Positions 1 through 8,018 of a DNA stretch of 21,158 nt are shown here, one piece after another (positions within the stretch are counted from its first letter, which is position 1; the number at the start of each line of letters is the position of its first letter). A program made the translations under genes and the position numbers. The notes beneath the pieces were generated by a model. The model saw nothing but the letters and a program-made list of their open reading frames with translations, searched no databases and had not been told where the DNA came from. The stretch is from 67-14 sp035502775 (GTDB lineage: Bacteria; Actinomycetota; Thermoleophilia; Solirubrobacterales; 70-9), in assembly GCA_035502775.1 (NCBI GenBank), contig DATJUB010000042.1, positions 1-21,158 on the forward strand, written 5' to 3'.

Positions 1-35
1 AGACGATCAGCACGCATATCGCGTGCTGATCGTCT
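1..35. repeat. Palindromic repeat, left copy
   Basis: Two perfect 15-nt arms (1-15 and 21-35; left arm AGACGATCAGCACGC) flank the 5-nt loop ATATC. The right arm runs on into CCACCCC, as in the copy at the other end of the window, so the true arms probably extend to the left of base 1. The copy at 21102-21156 shares the core but has T/A where this one has C/G, at matching arm positions, which preserves pairing. No T-run follows on the plus strand, so it is not a classical intrinsic terminator. It looks like a dispersed REP-like intergenic palindrome. Function is unknown. Confidence 0.8.
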
Positions 36-194
36 CCACCCCAACCACCGGCCAGCCGAGACGCCACTAGCCAACCACCGTCAGCCTCTCGCGACCAGAC
101 CCCCGGCCACTGCCCAACCCCAGCGTCCGAGACTCCCCCGAGCCTCGAGACACTCCACCCGAGCCCCCGTGACTCGGCCGTTCATTCCACCCAA
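36..194. other. Gene-free C-rich stretch
   Basis: No convincing reading frame is seen on either strand. The plus strand is strikingly rich in C and poor in G and T. It contains a direct repeat CCAACCACCG at 41-50 and 71-80, and a degenerate tandem pair of about 18-20 bp at 128-145 and 146-165 (both start CGAGAC and end CGAGCC). No clear promoter is recognisable. It may be decayed sequence, or the upstream region of the structured element that begins near 195. Confidence 0.5.
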
Positions 195-334
195 GAGTGG
201 TGCACGGGGCGCTCCTAGGCTCGCCTGGCGAGGACTAGAGCGATCCGGCGAAGCGACTTGTCCTACGACAACGAGCGAGCCCGGTGAGCGTCTGACGAAG
301 CCAGGCGTGCATAGGAGCGCCCCGGGCACCGCTC
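195..334 (+). ncRNA. Candidate structured RNA with long interrupted stem
   Basis: The two ends fold onto each other in three helices separated by symmetric internal loops: 195-203 with 326-334 (9 bp, one G-U), 206-217 with 312-323 (12 bp, perfect, GGGGCGCTCCTA), and 222-228 with 301-307 (7 bp, CGCCTGG). The apical 72 nt contain a small hairpin 258-271 (TTGTC, loop CTAC, GACAA), a possible CCGG/CCGG helix (245-248 with 281-284), and several GCGA/GA-rich segments. I place it on the plus strand because a terminator-like hairpin ending in TTTT follows at 355-385, but the minus strand would fold equally well. It does not match tmRNA, SRP RNA, RNase P or a hammerhead. A long rod with an apical bubble is loosely reminiscent of 6S RNA, but this is not a sequence match. 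A non-coding MITE-like element is the main alternative. Confidence 0.4.
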
Positions 335-354
335 GCCCACCGTCCCACCAAAAG

Positions 355-385
355 AAAAGGGCCGCCCCACCGGGGCGGCCCTTTT
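355..385 (-). terminator. Intrinsic terminator of ahcY, possibly bidirectional
   Basis: Perfect 14-nt arms (355-368 and 372-385) with a 3-nt loop. Read on the minus strand, the GC-rich stem GGGCCGCCCC is followed by TTTTCTTTTGG, a good U-tract about 30 nt past the ahcY stop. On the plus strand it ends in TTTT, so it could also end a transcript covering the structured element at 195-334. Confidence 0.85.
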
Positions 386-416
386 CGACACTTCAGCCGA
401 AACTAAGGCAGCAGCC

Positions 417-1889
<1,473 letters not shown>

Positions 1890-1923
1890 ACGCAGGTCTG
1901 GTTCTCCTAAGTTCGGGGGACGA

Positions 1924-1941
1924 TCACGCTACCATTCGTGA
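1924..1941. promoter_or_regulatory. Small dyad in the divergent ahcY/hydroxylase gap
   Basis: TCACG (1924-1928) and CGTGA (1937-1941) form an inverted repeat with an 8-nt spacer in the middle of the 58-bp divergent gap. Both promoters must lie here, and TACCAT (1931-1936) could be a -10 for the plus-strand gene. The arms are only 5 nt, so this could be chance. Confidence 0.2.
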
Positions 1942-1947
1942 ACACTG

Positions 1948-2598
1948 ATGGGAACAACGGAACGCACATCGAAACTCTCCGCATCGCCTGATCTGTTCGA
2001 GAGTTCCTTCCTGAATTTCTTCTCCCGGGTCCATCCGGCGGTGCCGGCGGTGATCTTCATTCCGATCATCGCGGTCATGTACTGGCTCGCGATCGATCAG
2101 GGATCCGGTGTTCTCGCGGTGATCGGCCTGACGGTGGCGGGCCTCGTGATCTGGACTCTTTCCGAGTACTGGCTGCATCGCCTCCTGTTCCATTGGCACC
2201 CGAAGTTCAAGGGCGGCGACCAGCTCAACTTCATCATCCACGGGGTGCATCACGATCATCCGAACGACCGGATGCGCCTGGTGATGCCGCCGGCCGTCGG
2301 TCTGCCGCTCGCCGCGATCTTCCTCGGTGCTTTCGTCCTGGTTTTCGGGACTCCGTCGGGCTACGCGGCGTTCGCCGGTTTCCTGATCGGCTACCTGATC
2401 TACGACTACACGCACTACTACGTCCACCATTTCGTGCCGAAATCGAAGATCGGCAAGAAGGTGCGTGAGCATCACATGCGCCATCACTTCCAGGACCATC
2501 GCTACGGCTACGGGGTTTCGAGCCCGTTCTGGGATTATATCTTCAGGACCGTACCTCGCTCCCGCAAGAGCGAACGCGCCGCCGGCGACGGCAACTGA
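1948..2598 (+). CDS. Fatty acid hydroxylase family (FA2H/SCS7-like) membrane protein
   Basis: Probable integral-membrane di-iron oxygenase that hydroxylates a lipid acyl chain, most like the fatty acid 2-hydroxylase branch. It has 216 residues with hydrophobic spans at about 33-50, 54-72, 117-135 and 138-155. The His clusters expected for two irons are all present: EYWLHRLLFHWH (Glu73, His77, His82, His84), HGVHHDHP (His98, His101, His102), THYYVHH (His156, His160, His161) and HHMRHH (His175-180), followed by GYGVSSPFWDYIF, which is typical of this family. There is no cytochrome b5 domain, as is usual in bacteria. No Shine-Dalgarno sequence precedes the ATG. The actual substrate cannot be read from sequence; carotenoid or sterol-type relatives share the same fold. 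It stands alone and diverges from ahcY. Confidence 0.9.
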   Translation: MGTTERTSKLSASPDLFESSFLNFFSRVHPAVPAVIFIPIIAVMYWLAIDQGSGVLAVIGLTVAGLVIWTLSEYWLHRLLFHWHPKFKGGDQLNFIIHGVHHDHPNDRMRLVMPPAVGLPLAAIFLGAFVLVFGTPSGYAAFAGFLIGYLIYDYTHYYVHHFVPKSKIGKKVREHHMRHHFQDHRYGYGVSSPFWDYIFRTVPRSRKSERAAGDGN

Positions 2599-2927
2599 GC
2601 ACCCTTCCGCATCGACCGGACGGCCTCACATTCGTTGTGTGAGAAGCCGCAACTAAGCCCTTTACGACGGGTTTACGCGTATGTAGCATCTTTTGTCGCA
2701 GGTGGTCGATAACTTCGGTCCAGTGCCAGACCTTCGGGTCTCGCCGACCGGCCGCGGGGGCAGCCTCTTCTGAGAGCGGCCGACCGTGTCAGCCGAGCAG
2801 TCACTCAGTTGCGTTATCGGGAAATGGCCGGAACACCACATCCGGCGTGAAGGACTCCGTGGGAAGGGTCCGCAATGGGTCGCCGATGGTGACCTGAAAC
2901 ATATTTATCTCGAGGACACAACTGAGA
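2599..2927 (+). promoter_or_regulatory. Intergenic region with long, hairpin-rich leader of the surface protein gene
   Basis: No gene is seen in these 329 bases. A hairpin at 2621-2649 (CTCACA/TGTGAG plus CGGC/GCCG) lies just after the hydroxylase gene but lacks a U-tract. The presumed leader then holds hairpins at 2728-2741 (AGACC, UUCG tetraloop, GGTCT), 2749-2755 with 2776-2782 (CGGCCGC/GCGGCCG), 2827-2846 (GCCGGA/TCCGGC) and 2878-2894 (GGTC...GACC) close to the start codon. CGGTC at 2716-2720 can pair with GACCG at 2746-2750 or at 2782-2786, and the first choice competes with the 2749-2782 helix. I could not match it to the c-di-GMP, c-di-AMP, cobalamin, TPP or SAM classes. Confidence 0.4.
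2661..2689 (+). promoter_or_regulatory. Candidate promoter of the surface protein gene
   Basis: TTTACG (2661-2666) and TAGCAT (2684-2689) are separated by 17 nt, and each matches its sigma-70-type consensus at 4 of 6 positions. Transcription from here would give a leader of roughly 230 nt. The region is locally AT-rich. Other starts nearer the gene cannot be excluded. Confidence 0.35.
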
Positions 2928-5555
2928 ATGAACGCCCGTTACCGCAATGCGGCAGCCGCCGCCCTGAGTCTCACAGTCGGTCTTTTCGCTTTCTTCGGTC
3001 TTGTCGGCCCGGCTTCCGCGACCAGTCCGGCCACCGAGTGTCTGGCCAACCCGCTGGGTGCCGCCACCGGATACACGGAGTTCATCCAGACCAACGGTTC
3101 TCGCGGTTCCGAGTCCGAGGGTGCGATCGCGTACGGCGGCAACCTCTCCGCCTCGGGCATGACCGTCGGTTCGCATCTGTCGGTCGCCAAGACCTTCCCG
3201 TCGCTGGTGGTCAACGGCAGTTCGAACTCGTTCAACCTGCAGAAGGGCAGTGCCTGGACCCCGGGTCTCACCGGCTACATCAACTACAACGGCGGTGGCT
3301 CCCAGCTCGGATCGGCCCCGATCGATTTCACGTCCGCTTTCGCCGATCTCACAGCCAAGTCGACCGCCTGGTCGGGCACGACGGCCAACGGCACCGCTTC
3401 GGTTATCAACACCAACGGGACCAACCCGGCCGGCATTTCGCTGGGCGGCAACGCGCTCTACCTGAAGGGCACCGACGCGACCCGCAACGTCTTCTCGGTG
3501 ACTCCCGCCCAGCTCAGCGGCAACGTCGCCGTCCTGATCGAGGTCCCGTCCGGTTCGACCACCCTGATCAACGTGTCCGGATCCAGCGCCCAGGTGGACG
3601 GCAACATGTACTTCAAGGTCGGAGGTTCCTGGACCCAGGCACAGGACAGCGCCACCGCGGCCTTCAACAAGAAGACCCTCTGGAACTTCTCGAGCGCGAA
3701 CAGCGTCGGTCTGAACACGGGTTCGGCCTTCGCCGGAACGATCCTGGCTCCCAAGGCGGCCGTCGACGCGTTCAACGTCGGCCACAACATCGGCCAGGTG
3801 ATCGCCAAGAGCTTCACTTCGAATCGTGAGACCCATCACGCCACTTTCGACGGCTGCCTGCCGCCGACCGAGCCGCCGGTGGGACCCACCGGGCCGACCG
3901 GACCGACGTCTCCCACGGGACCAACCGGACCGACGAGCCCGACCGGCCCCACCGGCCCTACCTCCCCGACCGGGCCCACCGGACCGACCAGCCCGACGGG
4001 ACCCACGGGACCGACCACTCCGGGCAAGCCCAAGCTGAAGATCACCAAGATCGCCGACAACCCCGTGGTCCGCGACGGTGACCAGGTCGTGTTCACGCTC
4101 TCGGTCAAGAACGAGGGCGATGCCGCCTCCGAGAACACGGTGATCTCCGACCTGGTCCCGGTCGGCCTCACGGTCAACTCGGCCGACAGTCCCTGCACGG
4201 TCGCCGGCCAGCAGGTCGAGTGTGTGATCGGGACTCTCGCCGCCGGGCAGACCAAGACCTTCCAGGTCCACACCACGGCCAAGATCCTCACGGTCGACAC
4301 CGCCAATGATCAGCTCACGATCGGCAAGGTCGAGCGGCACATCTCGATCCAGGCCGGACAGACCCAGACCGCGCAGATCACCTGCGACGCGAACGGCATC
4401 ATGTCCGACGGCTCGGTCCGGGTCGACTCGGTCGATCAGGGCACGGGTGACCTGAACAGTGTCGAGGTCCACAAGGTCGCCTCCACCTCGAAGAGCACCT
4501 ACGAGGCCGTGATCACCAATCACTCGAGCGGGCAGGCCCAGGTCAAGCTGTTCGGTGTCTGCCTGCCGGACAAGACCACCGGCGGCCATGAACTGCTGGT
4601 CACCCCGCCGGTCAGCCAGACGGTGACGCTCAACCAGGGCGTTCACACGGTCAACCTGACCTGTGGTGCCGGCTACACCCCGATCGCTCCCGGGGTCGAG
4701 GTCACGGGCGGCCGCGCCTGGATCATCGCCAGCGCCCCGAACGGTGCGAACGGCCGCAAGGTCACCCTCAAGGTCGATCAGAACGGCACCACCGCGACCC
4801 TCAGCATCCGCTGCCTCTCCAACCGGACCGGCGCGGTCAATGGCGGCACGAGCGAGCTGCAGTTCACTCCGATCACCAAGACCATCCAGGTCGGTGCCGG
4901 ACAGACCGTCACCGAACAACTGACCTGTGGCGAGAATGCCAAGGGCATCGTCGCGGGGTGGGAATACGACGACGAGCTGATCCCGCTCGGCAACGATCCG
5001 CAGCCGAAGACCAGGGTCTTCAAGATCTGGAACCCGACCTGGCATCCGCTGAACGCGACTCTCTACCTGCTCTGTCTGGAAGTCCGGACCGGCACGGCCG
5101 GCGGCAGCGGCGAGTACGTCAACACGGCGACCGTGAGCAGCAGCTCGACCCAGGGTCCGGGAGCACAGCTCTCCGACGATGCCTCGGTCACGGTCGAGCC
5201 GGACACGGACACTCCGGACACGCCCGTCACTCCCGGCCCGGAAGCCTCAAACTCTCCGAGTCCCCTCAGCGCCTCGCTGAGCGGGCGCAGCCTGAAGGTC
5301 AAGCTGAGCTCCGCCGGAGCCGGCAAGGCCATCGCGACCTCGCCGAAGACCTTCCGTCTCGGCAAGCGTGTCTTCCGCAACGGCAGCCTGCTGGGCAAGG
5401 GGAGCACCACAGCCACTTCGAGCTCGATCAAGGTCAAGCTCACCAAATCCGCGGCCCGGGCCATCAAGACCGGAAAGGTCAAGAAGGTCAAGCTGACGGT
5501 CACGTCCAACAGTGGTGAGAAGAAGTCGAAGTTCCTGCGCGTCAAGCGCGGATAG
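2928..5555 (+). CDS. Secreted surface protein: choice-of-anchor A, collagen-like spacer, split DUF11-like domain
   Basis: Probable exported adhesin or wall-associated protein of 875 residues. A signal peptide covers 1-31 (hydrophobic core 10-27, cleavage after ASA). Residues 38-310 resemble the choice-of-anchor A domain (AYGGNLSASGMTVG near the start, FAGTILAPKAAVD at 268-280). Residues 317-365 are a Gly-Pro-Thr collagen-like spacer of period nine. A DUF11-like beta-sandwich starts at 369 and appears to finish at 729-756, interrupted by three tandem repeats (463-553, 554-640, 641-726), each with two Cys (486/545, 579/629, 667/716). An acidic Thr/Pro linker (757-780) precedes a basic Ser/Lys-rich tail of about 95 residues. 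No LPXTG motif or C-terminal membrane anchor is seen, so attachment is unexplained. GAGG lies 12 nt before the ATG. It stands alone, with its own leader and terminator. Its ligand is unknown. Confidence 0.85.
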   Translation: MNARYRNAAAAALSLTVGLFAFFGLVGPASATSPATECLANPLGAATGYTEFIQTNGSRGSESEGAIAYGGNLSASGMTVGSHLSVAKTFPSLVVNGSSNSFNLQKGSAWTPGLTGYINYNGGGSQLGSAPIDFTSAFADLTAKSTAWSGTTANGTASVINTNGTNPAGISLGGNALYLKGTDATRNVFSVTPAQLSGNVAVLIEVPSGSTTLINVSGSSAQVDGNMYFKVGGSWTQAQDSATAAFNKKTLWNFSSANSVGLNTGSAFAGTILAPKAAVDAFNVGHNIGQVIAKSFTSNRETHHATFDGCLPPTEPPVGPTGPTGPTSPTGPTGPTSPTGPTGPTSPTGPTGPTSPTGPTGPTTPGKPKLKITKIADNPVVRDGDQVVFTLSVKNEGDAASENTVISDLVPVGLTVNSADSPCTVAGQQVECVIGTLAAGQTKTFQVHTTAKILTVDTANDQLTIGKVERHISIQAGQTQTAQITCDANGIMSDGSVRVDSVDQGTGDLNSVEVHKVASTSKSTYEAVITNHSSGQAQVKLFGVCLPDKTTGGHELLVTPPVSQTVTLNQGVHTVNLTCGAGYTPIAPGVEVTGGRAWIIASAPNGANGRKVTLKVDQNGTTATLSIRCLSNRTGAVNGGTSELQFTPITKTIQVGAGQTVTEQLTCGENAKGIVAGWEYDDELIPLGNDPQPKTRVFKIWNPTWHPLNATLYLLCLEVRTGTAGGSGEYVNTATVSSSSTQGPGAQLSDDASVTVEPDTDTPDTPVTPGPEASNSPSPLSASLSGRSLKVKLSSAGAGKAIATSPKTFRLGKRVFRNGSLLGKGSTTATSSSIKVKLTKSAARAIKTGKVKKVKLTVTSNSGEKKSKFLRVKRG
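3879..4020 (+). repeat. 27-bp coding tandem repeat (collagen-like)
   Basis: This segment encodes about five copies of the nonapeptide PTGPTGPTS, in which every third Gly-Pro-Thr triplet has Ser instead of Gly. The copies use different synonymous codons for Thr, Gly and Ser (TCT, AGC, TCC, AGC at the Ser position), so the peptide is better conserved than the DNA. Confidence 0.85.
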
Positions 5556-5579
5556 CCTCAGGGGGCGCTTCGACCTCGG

Positions 5580-5615
5580 GCCCCGGTCCGCGCAAGCGGC
5601 CGGGGCTTTCTTCTT
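5580..5615 (+). terminator. Intrinsic terminator after the surface protein gene
   Basis: Stem GCCCCGG-CCGC (5580-5591, one bulged T) pairs with GCGG-CCGGGGC (5596-5606) around a GCAA tetraloop and is followed by TTTCTTCTT. It begins 25 nt after the stop codon. Confidence 0.8.
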
Positions 5616-5624
5616 GCATGGGCG

Positions 5625-5636
5625 GGGGTTAACCCC
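5625..5636. promoter_or_regulatory. Perfect palindrome upstream of the MMPL operon
   Basis: GGGGTTAACCCC is a perfect 12-bp palindrome between the terminator and the MMPL gene, about 80 nt before its start. It could be an operator for the operon, for example for the co-encoded response regulator, but this is a positional guess only. Confidence 0.25.
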
Positions 5637-5717
5637 ACCCCCGACTCTCGGGTTCCGAGCCTCGATTATGGGCTCCGCACCAATGAAACCGGCGCGCTTC
5701 GCTGCTTGGATCGTCGC

Positions 5718-8018
5718 ATGTCGAATTCAACGTCGAAACCAGTCCGATCCAAGCCGAATTTCGGCGACGGTGGTCGCCTTTCCCGCCTGACCCGAAGGTC
5801 GGCCACCGCTTCCGCCAGACGTCCGAAGACCGTGATCGCCCTGTGGCTGATCCTGGTCTTCGGGCTCTTCGCCGCCGGCATGTCCACCGGCACGAAGATG
5901 CTCACCGGAAACGACCAGAACATCGGTGAGTCGAAGGCCGCCAACGCGCAGCTCGCCGACGCCGGTCTCGGCGATCCCGCCGTGGAGAACATGATGGTCT
6001 CCACCGACGATCCCGCCGCGACCCGCGCCGCCACCGATGACCTGATCGCCCAGCTGCGCAAGGAGCCGGACGTGAAAGAGATCGGGGATCCGTTCGAAGC
6101 CCGGGGTGCCCTGGCCGACGGCGGCCGCAAGGCGCTCGTCCAGGCGACCCTGCGCGGCGATCCGGAGGACGCGGTCGACCATGTCGACGGAGTCATCGCC
6201 GCGGTCGATGCGACCAAGGCCGACAACCCGGGTGCGACGATCAACTCGATCGGCCCCGGAACGCTGGACAAGGAGTTCGAGAAGATCGTCGAGGAGGATC
6301 TCCGCAACGCGGAGATGATCTCGCTGCCGATCACCCTGCTGATCCTGCTGGTCGCCTTCGGCGCCCTGGTCGCGGCCTCGGTGCCGCTGATGCTGGGCGT
6401 CACCTCGGTGATCGCCGCGATCGGCGGCCTCGCCCTGATCTCCCAGGTGTTCCCTGCCGGTGACGCCAGCGCCTCCCTGGTCGTGCTGCTCGGGCTCGCG
6501 GTCGGTGTCGACTACTCGCTCTTCTACATCCGGCGTGAACGTGAGGAACGCCAGGCCGGACGCGGCGAGGAGGCCGCCCTGTTCGCGACCTCGGCCACGG
6601 TCGGCCGCGCGATCGTGATCTCCGGCATCACCGTGATCATCGGTCTCGCCGGCCTCGCCGCAACGGGCCTGCCGATGTTCATGTCGATGGCACTCTCGAC
6701 CATGCTGGTCGTGCTGATCGCGATGATCGGCTCGCTGACCGTGCTGCCCGCGACCCTCGCCCTGCTGGGCGACCGGGTCAACAAGGGCCGCATTCCCGGC
6801 CTGGACCGGCTCAAGCGCCGCCGCGCGGCCCGCCGGGCGCGCACCAGCGGCCTGTCCCTGGTGCCCGACAGTCAGATGGGTTTCTGGGATCGCCTGGCCC
6901 GCATGGTCACCCGGCGCCCGCTGCTGGCGATGGTCAGTGCGGCCTGCGTGCTCGGAGCGATCGCGGTTCCCGCGCTCGGCCTGAACAGCGGTGAGTCCGA
7001 GTACGGCCTGCCGAAGGATTCCGAGGTGATGGTCGCGCTCACCCAGATCGAGAACAACTTCCCCGGTGCTCCGGCCACCACCGATCTGGTCGTGACCGGT
7101 GATTCGCTCGACTCGTCCGCATCGCAATCCGCCCTCGACGAGATCGGGAGCAGTGCGATGAAGGTCACCGGCGGAAAGGGGTCCCCCGAGGTTCGTGTCT
7201 CCGACGACGGGGGCACGGCCCTGATCAGGGTTCCCACTCCCGACGCAAGGCCGCAGGAGAGCAAGCGGATCGTTCACGACCTGCGGGACGAACTGCCCTC
7301 GACCGCCGGACGGCTTTTGCCGGGATCGGAGCTGAAGGTCACCGGCGAAACCGCCGAGTCGACTGATTTCGGGGATCGGCTCGACACAGTCACCCCGATC
7401 GTGGTCGGCGTGATCCTGGTCCTGGCCCTGATCCTGCTGATCGCGACGTTCCGCTCGGTTCCGCTGGCCTTCGCTGTGGTCGGGCTCAACCTGCTCTCGA
7501 TGGCCGCCACCTATGGCGTGCTGGTCGCGGTATTCCAGAACACCTGGGCCGAGGGCCTGCTCGATTTCACCTCGAACGGCGCGATCGCGTCCTGGGTGCC
7601 GTTGAACGCTTTCGTGATCCTGTTCGGTCTCTCGATGGACTACACGATCCTGGTCCTGGAGCGAATCCGTGAGTCGCGGCGCGCCGGGCGTTCGCCGCGG
7701 GCCGCCGCTCGCGAGGGCGTCGCCGCGACCGCGGGAACGGTGACCAGTGCCGCGGCCGTGATGGTCGCCGTGTTTGCGATCTTCCCGACCCTGCCGATGC
7801 TCGAGATGAAGATGCTCGGTGTGGCACTCGCGGTCGGGATCTTGATCGACGCGACGATCGTGCGGGGCATAGCATTGCCCGCAATGGTCGCCCTGCTCGG
7901 AGAACGCGGAGTCAAGGGGCCTGCCCGTTCCCGGCGCCGGCGTCCCCGGATCGCTCCGGCTCCCCAGCCGGAACCGCGTGGCGGCGCGGTCGCCGCCTGG
8001 AGCGACGATGCTCGCTAG
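5718..8018 (+). CDS. MMPL family RND transporter
   Basis: Inner-membrane, proton-driven exporter of the MMPL branch of the RND superfamily, probably moving lipids or other hydrophobic compounds. It is a full two-half protein of 766 residues. Each half has one N-terminal helix (about 38-57 and 400-422), an external loop domain, and a five-helix bundle. The Asp-Tyr proton-relay pair characteristic of the family is present in both halves: GVDYSLFYI (Asp265-Tyr266) and SMDYTILVL (Asp641-Tyr642). An Arg-rich cytoplasmic linker (about 355-380) joins the halves, and the C-terminus is basic and Pro-rich. I prefer the ATG at 5718 (weak GGA 7 nt upstream) over an in-frame TTG at 5706. The kinase frame starts 11 bases before its stop, so the three downstream genes are probably translationally coupled. 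Substrate unknown. Confidence 0.92.
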   Translation: MSNSTSKPVRSKPNFGDGGRLSRLTRRSATASARRPKTVIALWLILVFGLFAAGMSTGTKMLTGNDQNIGESKAANAQLADAGLGDPAVENMMVSTDDPAATRAATDDLIAQLRKEPDVKEIGDPFEARGALADGGRKALVQATLRGDPEDAVDHVDGVIAAVDATKADNPGATINSIGPGTLDKEFEKIVEEDLRNAEMISLPITLLILLVAFGALVAASVPLMLGVTSVIAAIGGLALISQVFPAGDASASLVVLLGLAVGVDYSLFYIRREREERQAGRGEEAALFATSATVGRAIVISGITVIIGLAGLAATGLPMFMSMALSTMLVVLIAMIGSLTVLPATLALLGDRVNKGRIPGLDRLKRRRAARRARTSGLSLVPDSQMGFWDRLARMVTRRPLLAMVSAACVLGAIAVPALGLNSGESEYGLPKDSEVMVALTQIENNFPGAPATTDLVVTGDSLDSSASQSALDEIGSSAMKVTGGKGSPEVRVSDDGGTALIRVPTPDARPQESKRIVHDLRDELPSTAGRLLPGSELKVTGETAESTDFGDRLDTVTPIVVGVILVLALILLIATFRSVPLAFAVVGLNLLSMAATYGVLVAVFQNTWAEGLLDFTSNGAIASWVPLNAFVILFGLSMDYTILVLERIRESRRAGRSPRAAAREGVAATAGTVTSAAAVMVAVFAIFPTLPMLEMKMLGVALAVGILIDATIVRGIALPAMVALLGERGVKGPARSRRRRPRIAPAPQPEPRGGAVAAWSDDAR

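Noticed and set aside
195..334. Hammerhead ribozyme, because CTGACGA occurs at 292-298
   Set aside because: The required GAAA segment and stem arrangement are missing around it.
1890..1947. SAM or SAH riboswitch upstream of ahcY
   Set aside because: Only 58 bp lie between divergent starts, too little for such an element, and no conserved core was seen.
2690..2927. Cyclic di-GMP class I riboswitch in the surface protein leader
   Set aside because: The conserved GCAAACC and CGCAAAGCC segments and the tetraloop-receptor layout are not present.
2814..5045. Open minus-strand frame of 743 codons opposite the surface protein gene
   Set aside because: Low-complexity, Gly/Asp/Arg-rich product without domains. 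It is the usual antisense shadow of a GC-rich gene with strong third-position GC, and the plus-strand product has a signal peptide and domains.
5727..7277. Open minus-strand frame of 516 codons opposite the MMPL gene
   Set aside because: The product is rich in Arg, Asp, Gly and His with no recognisable motif, while the opposite strand encodes a textbook MMPL protein.
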